DNA of 55,284 nucleotides from assembly GCA_022775085.1 (NCBI GenBank), contig JALFJQ010000061.1, positions 1 to 55,284 of the forward strand, given 5' to 3'. Position numbers and translations under genes: made by a program. Below are positions 28,155-37,056 of this stretch, in pieces. Position 1 is the first letter of the stretch, and the number at the start of each line of letters is the position of its first letter. The notes under the pieces are model-generated. The model searched no databases. It worked only from the letters and a program-made list of their open reading frames with translations, and had not been told where the DNA came from. Source of the DNA: Clostridiales bacterium. Lineage in GTDB: Bacteria > Bacillota > Clostridia > Oscillospirales > Oscillospiraceae.

Positions 28155-28793
28155 TTATTTTAGTTTTACAGCAGTTCCATACATCTGGAGATAGAAATAG
28201 CCAAAGCTATTTGGGTCCATGTCTATGTCCTGCCTCATGCAGATGACTGCATCGGCGCCTACTATGCAGGCTCTCTTCTTCAATTCCTGTGTTGCAATAT
28301 AAAAGGCTGATTCGAAGTCATTCTGACCCACAGACCATTCACCGTAGAGAAATCCCCAATCTGACCTGTTCATAGACATAGTGCCTTGCATTTTCATCTT
28401 TTGAATTTCAATCCCATAGTGTAATTTCAGTGTGTCCAGCGTGCTTCCTAGCAGACCTTTGTTGGAAACCTGAAAGTAAACAGGACCGATGATATCATAG
28501 TCAGCCTTCAAGTCACCTGTAGTCACAATAACTTTGTTCAGAAGAGCCAAGTCGATTTTTTGCTTGTTGTCCGCCTCAGTTCTCTCATTGGAACTGCTGC
28601 CGGGAGAGGCAAAGGCAGGGAGTGTTTTTCCTTTGGAACCAATAAAAGACTCCTTTTCTGCCTTGGTCATCTTGCCCCAGATAAATGAATTCGTTGACAT
28701 TGACCTATCGCAGGCCCCTCCGCAATTCGGACATTTATTCTTTCTCAGCTCCACCATATCTTTGCAGCTGGAGCAATAATTCAGCATTGCCAT
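28155..28793 (-). CDS. Zinc-ribbon protein with YbjQ/UPF0145-like domain
   Basis: The 212-residue protein begins with a CSSC...CPNC zinc ribbon (residues about 5-25), then a polar linker, then a YbjQ-like (DUF74) domain from VIVTTGDLKADYDIIGPVYF through ELKKRACIVGADAVICMRQD to YGTAVKL. YbjQ domains form oligomeric beta assemblies of unclear function, sometimes called heavy-metal-binding. ATG 28793 is chosen for GGAGGA 8 nt upstream. It is monocistronic, and its lower GC than its neighbours hints at separate ancestry. Confidence 0.7.
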   Translation of the reverse strand: MAMLNYCSSCKDMVELRKNKCPNCGGACDRSMSTNSFIWGKMTKAEKESFIGSKGKTLPAFASPGSSSNERTEADNKQKIDLALLNKVIVTTGDLKADYDIIGPVYFQVSNKGLLGSTLDTLKLHYGIEIQKMKMQGTMSMNRSDWGFLYGEWSVGQNDFESAFYIATQELKKRACIVGADAVICMRQDIDMDPNSFGYFYLQMYGTAVKLK

Positions 28794-28894
28794 TTCTAAA
28801 TTCCTCCTTACATACTCTAAAGGTTTTCTGCAATTTTGCACCATGGTGGATGACTATTATGATGGAATACTAAGCGAGATAGAAACCGAGCAAA

Positions 28895-28940
28895 ACCCAA
28901 TGGTGTTACGATTACCACCTGGCTTCGTAACGCATTGGTT
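28895..28940. repeat. 46-nt palindromic dispersed repeat, copy 2
   Basis: ACCCAATG (28895-28902) to CATTGGTT (28933-28940). It is the inverted counterpart of 18968-19013, with 38 of 46 identical bases. It lies between the YbjQ-like gene and the end of the nucleoside transporter operon. Confidence 0.75.
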
Positions 28941-28980
28941 GTCGGCCCTGCCGACCGTATTGTCTGCGGCGACTCGCCGC

Positions 28981-30012
28981 CTAGCGGCTGCCTTTGTCGT
29001 AGGGAATGCCCTCGGCCTTGGGAGCGCGGGACTTTTTGGAGGTGAAGGCCAACACTGCCAGCGTCACCAGATACGGAAGCATCCGGTACAGGTGAGAGCT
29101 GATGCCGATGTTCGCCAGCGTAAAGACACCGTCGCCGTTGAGATCGATGGAGCCGTAGGCCGCCGCGATGCACTTGAACAGGCCGAACAGCAGCGACGCA
29201 CCCGCAATATTCAGGGGCTTCCAGTTGCCGAAGATCATGACCGCCAGGGCCAGGAAGCCGAAGCCTGCCACGTCGCCGTTTGCGGTGCAGTTGGCGGTGG
29301 TCAGAGAGTACACAAAGCCGCCCATTCCAGCCAGCGCGCCGGATATAGTGGTACCGGCGTAGCGCATCTTGTAGACGTTGATGCCAAGGCTGTCTGCCGC
29401 CTGGGGATTCTCACCGCAGGAACGCAGCCGCAGACCAAAGCGGGTCTTGTACAGGATGATGGACAAAACGATGAACACCAGAATGCAGACATAGGTGGCA
29501 AGATAAACCTTGTGGATGAAGGTTTCACCCAGGAAGCCGATGTCCACATTCTTCTTGATACCGAAGGTGGACTTTTTAATCATGAACCAGGAGGCAGCGT
29601 CGCCGGTGGTCATTTGCAGGGTGTTCTGGTTGGCCAGGATTCGCACCAGGAACAGCACCAGCGCGGGAGCCATCATGTTCAGAGCGGTGCCGCCCACGGT
29701 CTGATCCGCCTTCAGATTGATGGAGGCGAAGGAAAGCAGCAGGGAGAACACCGCACCCATGGCGGCGGAGGCCAGCATGGCGAGGAGCTCCAGGCCCTGT
29801 AACGTCAGCCAGTCGCCGCTTTTGGCGGCCTCGGTGAACACGTCAAAGCTCTGCATGGAGCGAACGAACAGCACACCGATGAAGGCACCGAAGATCATAA
29901 TGCCTTCCAGCGCCAGGTTGATGATACCGCTGCGCTCGGCAAATACACCGGCCAGGGCCACCACCATCAGGGGCACCGCATACAGAAGGGTCTGTTGGAT
30001 CAGAAAACTCAT
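28981..30012 (-). CDS. Nucleoside-type ABC transporter permease (NupQ-like)
   Basis: The 343-residue protein has about nine helices and the BPD_transp_2 signature FAERSGIINLALEGIMIFGAF near the N terminus plus SCGENPQAADSLGINVYKMRY, typical of the second permease of BmpA/NupOPQ guanosine/nucleoside importers. It pairs with the larger permease upstream (4-nt overlap). It ends with TAG next to the 46-nt repeat. Ribose or other sugar permeases are a less likely reading because the ELNLALEG-like motif follows the nucleoside group. Confidence 0.85.
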   Translation of the reverse strand: MSFLIQQTLLYAVPLMVVALAGVFAERSGIINLALEGIMIFGAFIGVLFVRSMQSFDVFTEAAKSGDWLTLQGLELLAMLASAAMGAVFSLLLSFASINLKADQTVGGTALNMMAPALVLFLVRILANQNTLQMTTGDAASWFMIKKSTFGIKKNVDIGFLGETFIHKVYLATYVCILVFIVLSIILYKTRFGLRLRSCGENPQAADSLGINVYKMRYAGTTISGALAGMGGFVYSLTTANCTANGDVAGFGFLALAVMIFGNWKPLNIAGASLLFGLFKCIAAAYGSIDLNGDGVFTLANIGISSHLYRMLPYLVTLAVLAFTSKKSRAPKAEGIPYDKGSR

Positions 30013-31241
30013 GCCTGTTCGCCTCCTTCCTTGGTATTCTGGGGATTGTTCATAGGCGGTTCCGCATTGGCATTGGAAGCGGTTTTTGGCTTGCCGGTGA
30101 GCAGCATCCGGATCACCAGAGAGAAGGCGCTGAGGTAGACGATGACGGAGATGATCACGTCGGTGATATACTCGTTATACGCCGTCAGGCCGGTGAGCTG
30201 CTGGCCCACGATGTCCAGCATTGCCATGAAAATGGCGGTGAAGATGACGCCAATGGGATTGCTCACCGCGAGCAGGGCCACAGGGATGCCGTTGAAGCCG
30301 ATGGCCGGCAGGGACTGGTAGGTGGACCAGTAGAACTCGGTGTTGCCGGACAGCCAGTACAGCGCCGCGCCGCCGCCGGCAAGGCAGCCGGCGAGGGCCA
30401 TGGACAGCACGATATTGCGCTTGTCGTTGATGCCCGCGTACCGCGCTGCGTGGCGGTTGGAGCCGCAGGCCTTCAGCTGGTAGCCCATTGTGGTTTTGGT
30501 CATGAGGATGTAGACCAAAATGGCGATGACAATGGCGATCAGAATACCGCCGTTGACCTGAGAGTTGGGAAAGATCTTATCCAGTCCCAGCTTGGGTGTC
30601 TCCACACCGTTGAAGGAGGTCTTGTAAATGTAGCCTGCCTTGGTGTTTTCCACCACGTTTTTGAAATTGCTGACGTCAAAGGCCCAGGTGACTAAGTTTG
30701 CCGCCAGCCAGTTGGTCATGATGCAGGCCAGAACCTCGTTGATGTTCAGGAAGGCTTTCAGCATACCGGGAATCGCGCCCCACGCGGCACCAGCCAGACA
30801 GCCGCCGACAAATGCCAAAATCCAGATCAGCCCAGCGGGAACAGAGGTAGAAGGAATGCCCAGGGCGATCATCAGGGAGACCAGCGTGCCCATCAGGTAC
30901 TGGCCCGGCGCGCCGATGTTGAACAGGCCCGTCTTGTAGGCCACCGCCACGGAAAGGCCCGTCATAATGAGGGGCGTGGCCCGGAAGAGCATATTGCCCA
31001 GAGACTGGGCGTTGTAGCCCCAGGCAAGCTGCCCGGCGGCGTTGCGCCCCTTGGACAGAATGCCGGCGAAGATCAGCCGCACGCCGTCCCAGATGCCGGA
31101 GCCGGTAATGGTGTCCTTGCTCAGACCCACCAGGATGACTACGATCACGCCAACAAGCAGACCGATGAGAATGGAGATCAGCGAAGCAAGGACTTTTTTC
31201 GTGGCGTCCTTTTCGTAAAGGTTCAGAAGGGTATTTTTCAT
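30009..31241 (-). CDS. Nucleoside-type ABC transporter permease (NupP-like)
   Basis: The 410-residue protein has an N-terminal helix, then the BPD_transp_2 core with FRATPLIMTGLSVAVAYKTG, FNIGAPGQYLMG and KACGSNRHAARYAGI. This is the larger permease of NupOPQ-type nucleoside importers. It overlaps both neighbours by 4 nt, so the three genes are translationally coupled. The C-terminal 25 residues are a polar cytoplasmic tail. Confidence 0.87.
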   Translation of the reverse strand: MKNTLLNLYEKDATKKVLASLISILIGLLVGVIVVILVGLSKDTITGSGIWDGVRLIFAGILSKGRNAAGQLAWGYNAQSLGNMLFRATPLIMTGLSVAVAYKTGLFNIGAPGQYLMGTLVSLMIALGIPSTSVPAGLIWILAFVGGCLAGAAWGAIPGMLKAFLNINEVLACIMTNWLAANLVTWAFDVSNFKNVVENTKAGYIYKTSFNGVETPKLGLDKIFPNSQVNGGILIAIVIAILVYILMTKTTMGYQLKACGSNRHAARYAGINDKRNIVLSMALAGCLAGGGAALYWLSGNTEFYWSTYQSLPAIGFNGIPVALLAVSNPIGVIFTAIFMAMLDIVGQQLTGLTAYNEYITDVIISVIVYLSAFSLVIRMLLTGKPKTASNANAEPPMNNPQNTKEGGEQA

Positions 31242-32782
31242 TGCTGCGTCTCTCCTTTCCCGCTGCGCTTTGCGCCTGCCATATAGAGGCCCAGCTCCTG
31301 CACGGTGGTGGTTTTCGGGTCAAGCTCGCCAACGATCTCGCCCTCGTACACGACAAGAATCCGGTCCGAGACGTTCATGACCTCATCCAGCTCCAGAGAT
31401 ACCAGCAGCACGGCCTTACCGGCGTCCCGCTGGGCAATGAGCTGCTTGTGAATGTATTCAATGGCGCCCACGTCCAGGCCGCGGGTGGGCTGAACTGCCA
31501 CCAGCAAGGGGTTCTCCCGGTCCAGCTCCCGGCCAATGATGGCCTTCTGCTGGTTGCCGCCGGACATACTCCGGGTGACGGTAATCGGGCCTTGCCCGCT
31601 GCGCACGTCGTACTGGTCAATGATCTTCTCGGCATACTGCCGCACCGCGTCCCGGCGGATAAAGCCCATCTTCTGGAACCGGGAGTCTTCAAAGGATTGC
31701 AGCACCAGATTGTTTTCCAGCGTGTCGTCCAGCACCAGACCATGCTTGTGGCGGTCCTCGGGAATGTGGCTCATACCCGCTTCGCTGCGCTTGCGGACGG
31801 AGCTGTGGGAAATATCGTGGCCGCAGAGGGTGATATGGCCGGAGGAGGCCTTTTCCAGGCCCGTCAGGCCGTAGACCAGCTCGGTCTGGCCGTTGCCGTC
31901 GATGCCCGCAATGCACACGATCTCACCGGCGTGGATCTGGAAGGAAACATGGTTGACGGCGTTTTTCCTGCTGGTTTTGGATGGCACCGTCAGATCCTGC
32001 ACGTCCAAAACGACCTCGCCGGGATGAGCCGGGCCCTTCTGAACCTGAAGCTGGACAGGACGACCCACCATCATGTTGCTCAGTTCCTGCTTGTTGGTGT
32101 CCTTGATGTCCACGGTGCCCACATACTTCCCCTTGCGCAGAACGGTGCAGCGGTCGGCAACCGCCATGATCTCGTTGAGCTTGTGGGTAATAAACAGGAT
32201 GGACTTGCCTTCCTTGGCAAAGGAGCGCATAATCTCCATCAATTCGTCAATTTCCTGAGGGGTCAGCACGGCGGTAGGCTCATCGAAAATCAGAATCTCA
32301 TTATCCCGGTACAGCATTTTCAGTATTTCAACCCGCTGCTGCATTCCCACGGTAATGTCCTCCACCTTGGCATCGAGATCCACCGCCAGCTTGTACTTTT
32401 CGGACAGCGCCTGAACCTTTTGCCGGGCGGTTTTGCGCTGTAGGAAGCCCATTTGGGTGTCCTCGGCACCCAGAATGATGTTATCCAGCACACTGAACAC
32501 ATCCACCAGCTTGAAGTGCTGATGCACCATACCGATGTGGAGGGCCGTTGCGTCGTTGGGGTTATGGATGTGCACAACTTCGCCGTTTTTCTTGATAACG
32601 CCTGCTTCCGGCTGATAAAGTCCGAACAGAACGCTCATCAGCGTGGATTTGCCCGCGCCGTTTTCTCCCAGCAGAGCGTGGATTTCCCCCCGGCGGAGCT
32701 GGAGAGTGATGTCGTCATTGGCCACAATGCCGGGGAATTCTTTCCTGATGTTGAGCATTTCAATAATGTAATCGGATTGCAT
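31238..32782 (-). CDS. Nucleoside-type ABC transporter ATP-binding protein, two nucleotide-binding domains (NupO-like)
   Basis: The 514-residue protein holds two ABC domains. The first has Walker [12 protein letters not shown] (about residues 38-48) and Walker [14 protein letters not shown]. The second has a degenerate Walker A (GIDGNGQTE), signature [10 protein letters not shown] and Walker [16 protein letters not shown], as usual for sugar/nucleoside CUT2 ATPases. GGAGG lies 10 nt before ATG 32782. It heads the operon, whose own promoter lies at 32849-32821. No BMP-family substrate-binding lipoprotein accompanies it in the window. Confidence 0.9.
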   Translation of the reverse strand: MQSDYIIEMLNIRKEFPGIVANDDITLQLRRGEIHALLGENGAGKSTLMSVLFGLYQPEAGVIKKNGEVVHIHNPNDATALHIGMVHQHFKLVDVFSVLDNIILGAEDTQMGFLQRKTARQKVQALSEKYKLAVDLDAKVEDITVGMQQRVEILKMLYRDNEILIFDEPTAVLTPQEIDELMEIMRSFAKEGKSILFITHKLNEIMAVADRCTVLRKGKYVGTVDIKDTNKQELSNMMVGRPVQLQVQKGPAHPGEVVLDVQDLTVPSKTSRKNAVNHVSFQIHAGEIVCIAGIDGNGQTELVYGLTGLEKASSGHITLCGHDISHSSVRKRSEAGMSHIPEDRHKHGLVLDDTLENNLVLQSFEDSRFQKMGFIRRDAVRQYAEKIIDQYDVRSGQGPITVTRSMSGGNQQKAIIGRELDRENPLLVAVQPTRGLDVGAIEYIHKQLIAQRDAGKAVLLVSLELDEVMNVSDRILVVYEGEIVGELDPKTTTVQELGLYMAGAKRSGKGETQQ

Positions 32783-32820
32783 TACGAAGCGCCCTCCTTT
32801 CCCGCGTGATTATCGAATTT

Positions 32821-32849
32821 ATTATATACTGAAAAAATGCAAAAAGCAA
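32821..32849 (-). promoter_or_regulatory. Probable promoter of the nucleoside transporter operon
   Basis: On the minus strand TTGCTT (32849-32844) and TATAAT (32826-32821) are spaced by 17 nt, about 40 nt from the start codon. Confidence 0.6.
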
Positions 32850-32923
32850 GAATGGGATTGGGCCATTTATACAGGGAGCGTGTGGAGTTTGGAATGGGGA
32901 GCGACGGTGTCTTGCAGGAAAGT

Positions 32924-32951
32924 GAAAAACCTCCGGCTTGCGCCGGAGGTT
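32924..32951 (-). terminator. Rho-independent terminator after araD
   Basis: AACCTCCGGC/GCCGGAGGTT (arms 32928-32937 and 32942-32951) makes a 10-bp stem with a 4-nt loop, with a T run on the minus strand just beyond (32929-32925). It ends the arabinose operon and isolates the nup promoter. Confidence 0.85.
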
Positions 32952-32956
32952 TCGGT

Positions 32957-33655
32957 TTATTTTTTCTGACCGTAGTAGGCGTTGGGGCCGTGCTTGCGCA
33001 GGTAGTGCTTGTCCTGCACCCGCTGGGGGGTGGGAGCCGCATCGGGGTCCACAAGGCGGGTGAAGATGGCCATCTTGGCGACCTCTTCCAGAACCACCGC
33101 GTGATAGACAGCCTGAGCCGGATCCTTGCCCCAGGTGAAGGGGCCGTGGCTGTGGCAGATGACGGCGGGAACGGCCACGGGGTCGATGTTCCGGTCACGG
33201 AAAGTCTCGATAATCACGGTGCCGGTGCCCTTCTCGTAGTCCTCATCCAGCTCCGCCTGAGTCAGATGCCTGGCACAGGGGATGGGGCCGTAGAAGTAGT
33301 CGGCGTGGGTGGTGCCATAGCTGGGAATATCCTTGCCGGCTTGTGCCCAGCCCACGGCGTAGGGGCTGTGGGTATGTACGATGCCGCCCAGCTGGGGGAA
33401 GGCCTTATACAGCTCAATGTGGGTCTTGGTGTCGCTGCTGGGGTTCAGCCCGCCCTCCACGACGTTTCCGTCCATGTCCACGACCACCATCATTTCGGGG
33501 GTCAGATCCTCATATTCCACACCGCTGGGCTTGATGACCATCAGGTTCTTCTCCCGGTCGATGCCGGACACGTTGCCCCAGGTGCAAACCACCAGATTCT
33601 TCCGGGGCAGCTCCATATTGGCCTCATATACTTTCTTTTTCAGTTCTTCGAGCAT
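32957..33655 (-). CDS. araD: L-ribulose-5-phosphate 4-epimerase
   Basis: The 232-residue class II aldolase-fold protein has NVSGIDREKNLMVIKPSGV, the zinc-site VHTHSPYAVGWAQAG and ICHSHGPFTWG. It converts L-ribulose 5-phosphate to D-xylulose 5-phosphate. AAAGGAG precedes the start at 33655. It is the last gene of the arabinose operon, 70 nt after araA, and a small GGGAGGG/CCCTCCC hairpin lies between the two. Confidence 0.93.
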   Translation of the reverse strand: MLEELKKKVYEANMELPRKNLVVCTWGNVSGIDREKNLMVIKPSGVEYEDLTPEMMVVVDMDGNVVEGGLNPSSDTKTHIELYKAFPQLGGIVHTHSPYAVGWAQAGKDIPSYGTTHADYFYGPIPCARHLTQAELDEDYEKGTGTVIIETFRDRNIDPVAVPAVICHSHGPFTWGKDPAQAVYHAVVLEEVAKMAIFTRLVDPDAAPTPQRVQDKHYLRKHGPNAYYGQKK

Positions 33656-33725
33656 ACAATACTCCTTTACGCAATCAGGATCATTTTACAGGCGGGAGGG
33701 TCAGAGGCCCTCCCATACGCTTCCG

Positions 33726-35192
33726 TTAAGCCTTGAGCTTCCAGGCCAGATCGTTCAGGAACAGCTCCTTCTCCAGAGCCTCCTGGGTGGTGTCCTTGGT
33801 GATGTGGACGAACTCGATGTCCATCATCCGCGCCCAGTCGCGCATCTGCTCAGCGGTGACGTCGTAGCTGAGAACGGTGTGGTGGGCGCCGCCGGCGGTG
33901 ATCCAGCACTCCACGCCCTCGGTCAGGCTGGGCTCAGCCTGCCACATGACCCGGGCCACAGGCAGGTTGGGCATGGGCATAATGGGCTTGACGCAGTGGA
34001 TGTCCTGGCAAATCAGGCGCAGGCGGCCGCCCATGTCGATGAGGGAAACCACGATGGCGTCGCCTTCCTTGCCCTCAAAGACCAGACGGGCGGGATCCTT
34101 CTCGTTCATGCCGATGCCCAGGTGATGGGTCTCGATGCGGGGCTTGTCACCTGCCAGGCTGGGGCAGACCTCCAGCATATGAGCGCCCAGAGAATACTCC
34201 TGGCCCTCCACCAGATGATAGGTGTAGTCCTCCATGAAAGCGGAAGCGCCGTTGCCGTTTTCGCCCATGGCCTTCATGATGGCGGTCATGGCGGAGACCT
34301 TCCAGTCGCCCTCGCCGCCGTAGCCGTAACCCTGAGCCATCAGGTGCTGAGAGGCCAGACCGGGCAGCTGCTCCATGCCGTACAGATCCTGGAAGGTGTT
34401 GGAGAAAGCCTTGCAGCCTTCCGCGTCCAGCATCTTCTTCATGGCGATCTCTTCCTTGGCCTGATAGCGGATGGCGGCCATGTTGTCGGTGGCGATGTCG
34501 TAGCTGGCCTTGTAGGTTTCCACCAGCACGTCGATCTCGGCCTCGGTCACTTCGTTCATGACCTTCACCAGATCGCCCACGGCCCAGGTGTTGACCTGCC
34601 AGCCCAGCTTGGCCTGGACTTCCACCTTGTCGCCCTCGGTGACGGCGACTTCCCGCATATTGTCGCCGAAGCGCATGACCTTCATGCTCTTGGACACGGC
34701 AACGCCCACAGCGGCCTTCATCCAGTCGCCCAGACGCTTGTGGACCTTGGCATCCTGCCAGTAACCGGCGATGACCTTCCGGGGCATTCTCAGACGGGCA
34801 CCGATGAAGCCGTGCTCCCGGTCGCCGTGGGCGGCCTGGTTCAGGTTCATGAAGTCCATGTCGATCTCGTCGTTGGGGATCTCCTTGTTGTACTGGGTGG
34901 CCAGATGGCACCAGGGCTTCTGCAAGTTCACAAGGCCGTTGATCCACATTTTGGAGGGGGAGAAGGTGTGGCACCAGGTGATGATACCGGCGCAGGAGTC
35001 GTCATAGTTGGCTTCCTTGACCACGTCGGCGATCTCCTTGTTGGTCTTGGCGGTGACCTTGTAGACCAGAGGATAGGGCAGAACTTCGCTGAGCTTGGCG
35101 GCCATTTCCTCGGCCCGCTTTGCTACGGTGTCCAGAACCTCGGGGCCGTACAGGAACTGAGAGCCCACAACAAACCAGAAAGAATATTTCAT
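33726..35192 (-). CDS. araA: L-arabinose isomerase
   Basis: The 488-residue protein begins with FWFVVGSQFLYG and includes WCHTFSPSKMWI, FMEDYTYHLVEG and LGAHMLEVCPSLAG with the metal-binding Glu/His, THHLGIG and WITAGGAHHTVLSYDV. It isomerises L-arabinose to L-ribulose with a manganese-type metal. The length matches bacterial AraA. AAGGAGAT lies before ATG 35192, and the kinase gene ends 15 nt upstream. Confidence 0.96.
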   Translation of the reverse strand: MKYSFWFVVGSQFLYGPEVLDTVAKRAEEMAAKLSEVLPYPLVYKVTAKTNKEIADVVKEANYDDSCAGIITWCHTFSPSKMWINGLVNLQKPWCHLATQYNKEIPNDEIDMDFMNLNQAAHGDREHGFIGARLRMPRKVIAGYWQDAKVHKRLGDWMKAAVGVAVSKSMKVMRFGDNMREVAVTEGDKVEVQAKLGWQVNTWAVGDLVKVMNEVTEAEIDVLVETYKASYDIATDNMAAIRYQAKEEIAMKKMLDAEGCKAFSNTFQDLYGMEQLPGLASQHLMAQGYGYGGEGDWKVSAMTAIMKAMGENGNGASAFMEDYTYHLVEGQEYSLGAHMLEVCPSLAGDKPRIETHHLGIGMNEKDPARLVFEGKEGDAIVVSLIDMGGRLRLICQDIHCVKPIMPMPNLPVARVMWQAEPSLTEGVECWITAGGAHHTVLSYDVTAEQMRDWARMMDIEFVHITKDTTQEALEKELFLNDLAWKLKA

Positions 35193-35207
35193 ATGAGTTT
35201 ATCTCCT

Positions 35208-36740
35208 TTAGATAGAATTGACAGCCTCGCGCTCGACCTTGAGCAGACCGCGGTACTGTTTGAGATACTGATTGAACCCTTCCACATCCGCGGCATCGGG
35301 AGCCACGGTGCTGCCCTTCACACCGGCGTAGACTCTGGTGTTCAGGTAGCTTTCGAGAGTCTCGCCCTCTCCTTTACGCAGCATGTAGGACGCCAGCAGC
35401 GCCATGCCGTAGGGGCCGCCCTCACCGGCGGTCTCCATGCAGGTCACGGGAGCGTTGCAGGCGGCAGCCATGTACTTCTGGCCCACAACGGGGGTCTTGA
35501 ACAGGCCGCCGTGGCCGGTCAGGCTGTCGATGGCCACATGCTCCTCCGCCAGAATGTCCATGCCGATCTTCAGCGTGGCCATGGTGGAGTAGAGCTGGGC
35601 GCGGAAGAAGTTTGCCAGGGTAAAAGCGGAGTCGGGACGGCGGGCGACCAGCGGACGGCCTGCGTCCATATGGGTCACGCCCTCACCTGCCATGTAGTTG
35701 CACACCAGCACACCGCCGCAGTCGGCATCGCCTTCCAGAGAGTGCTGGTACAGCTTGGTATACAGCTCCCCGGTGGAGGGGGTGGCGCCGAAGAGGGCGG
35801 CAGTCTCCTTGAGAACGCTCACCCAGGCGTTGGTATCGTTGGTGCAGTTGTTGCAGTGAACCATGGCCACGGGCTTGCCGGTGGGGGTGGTGACCATGTC
35901 GATCTCCCCATAGACCTTGCTCAGGTTCTTTTCCAGAACAACCATGGAGAAGATGGAGGTGCCGGCGGAAACGTTGCCGGTTCTGGGGGCAACGGCGTTG
36001 GTGGCGGTCATGCCGGTTCCGGCGTCGCCCTCGGGAGGAGCCACAGGAATGCCGGCAGGCAGGAGATTGTCCAGCTTCGCGGCGCCCTCGGCGGTGAGGC
36101 TGCCGGCATTCTCACCGGCTACCAGCACGGCGGGCAGCACCTCCCGGACGTTCCAGGGCAGGTTCCGGGGGGCCAGCATTTCTTCCATTTTCGCCAGCAT
36201 TTTCTCGTCGTAGCAGTTCTTTTCGCTGTCGATGGGGAACATGCCGGAGGCTTCGCCGATGCCCAGGGCGTTGACGCCGGTGAGCATGAAGTGAACGTAG
36301 CCGGCCAGGGTGGTGATGTGGCGGATCTGGGGAACGTGAGGCTCGTTGTTCAGAACGGCCTGATACAGGTGGGCGATGGACCACCGCTGGGGGATGTTGA
36401 AGCCGAAGGCCTCGGTCAGCTGGGCAGCGGCGTCTGCGGTAATGGTATTCTGCCAGGTGCGGAAGGGCACCAGCAGATTCCAGTTTTCGTCAAAGGCAAG
36501 GTAGCCGTGCATCATGGCGGAAACGCCCATGGCGGCTACAGATTCCCGGTTTTCCACGCCGGAAATGGCGGCCTTCAGGCCTTTCCAGACCTCGTCCAGA
36601 GAGTAGGTCCAGATGCCGTCCACAAAGGAGCTTTTCCAGGTGTAATCGCCGGAGGAAACGGGATCGTGCTTTGCGTCGATGGCAACAGCCTTGATACGGG
36701 TGGAGCCCAGCTCGAGGCCCAGAACAGTTTCATTCATCAT
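35208..36740 (-). CDS. FGGY-family carbohydrate kinase, probable L-ribulokinase
   Basis: The 510-residue protein starts LGLELGSTRIKAVAID (ATP phosphate loop), has MHGYLAFDENWN, FRTWQN, PPEGDAGTGMTATNAVAPRTG and TGHGGLFKTPVVGQ, all FGGY kinase segments. Its place next to araA and araD makes L-ribulose the likely substrate, although it is closer in look to the xylulokinase-like clostridial group than to E. coli AraB. It overlaps the small upstream membrane gene by 11 nt. ATG at 36740 or 36737 are both possible. Confidence 0.87.
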   Translation of the reverse strand: MMNETVLGLELGSTRIKAVAIDAKHDPVSSGDYTWKSSFVDGIWTYSLDEVWKGLKAAISGVENRESVAAMGVSAMMHGYLAFDENWNLLVPFRTWQNTITADAAAQLTEAFGFNIPQRWSIAHLYQAVLNNEPHVPQIRHITTLAGYVHFMLTGVNALGIGEASGMFPIDSEKNCYDEKMLAKMEEMLAPRNLPWNVREVLPAVLVAGENAGSLTAEGAAKLDNLLPAGIPVAPPEGDAGTGMTATNAVAPRTGNVSAGTSIFSMVVLEKNLSKVYGEIDMVTTPTGKPVAMVHCNNCTNDTNAWVSVLKETAALFGATPSTGELYTKLYQHSLEGDADCGGVLVCNYMAGEGVTHMDAGRPLVARRPDSAFTLANFFRAQLYSTMATLKIGMDILAEEHVAIDSLTGHGGLFKTPVVGQKYMAAACNAPVTCMETAGEGGPYGMALLASYMLRKGEGETLESYLNTRVYAGVKGSTVAPDAADVEGFNQYLKQYRGLLKVEREAVNSI

Positions 36741-36993
36741 GAGATTCTACCTCATTCTTATCAGATTCCCCGTCAACCGGGGGAGTCGGCCCGGTGTATT
36801 CGCCGCGGCTGATCTTCAGCAGGGTGTGCAGTACCAGCACAGCGCCCACCAGGCCGAAAAACACAGCCATCAGAATGTAAACGGTATTTCCGTCTGCGGT
36901 GCTCAGCAAACTCCAAGCCAGATACAACAAATAACCGCCGCCCAAAAGTCTCAGGATCAGGGAGATCTGGGATGGATTGCCGGTTCCGTTCAT
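36730..36993 (-). CDS. Small two-helix membrane protein in the arabinose operon
   Basis: The 87-residue protein has two hydrophobic helices (about residues 12-30 and 36-60, LLGGGYLLYLAWSLL and ILMAVFFGLVGAVLVLH) and a charged, proline-containing tail. Its end overlaps the kinase gene by 11 nt and it follows mmsB by 63 nt, so it is embedded in the operon. AAGGAAGG precedes ATG 36993. I do not recognise the family; a role beside the sugar transporter is only a guess from position. Confidence 0.7.
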   Translation of the reverse strand: MNGTGNPSQISLILRLLGGGYLLYLAWSLLSTADGNTVYILMAVFFGLVGAVLVLHTLLKISRGEYTGPTPPVDGESDKNEVESHDE

Positions 36994-37056
36994 AAAGAAT
37001 ACCTTCCTTTTTATGGAACCCGGAATGGCGGGGCCATTCCGGGTCGGGATAACAAA

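Noticed and set aside
33381..36812. 1143-codon open frame opposite araA and the FGGY kinase
   Set aside because: It is the antisense shadow of two well-supported genes, with repetitive composition and no recognised domain.
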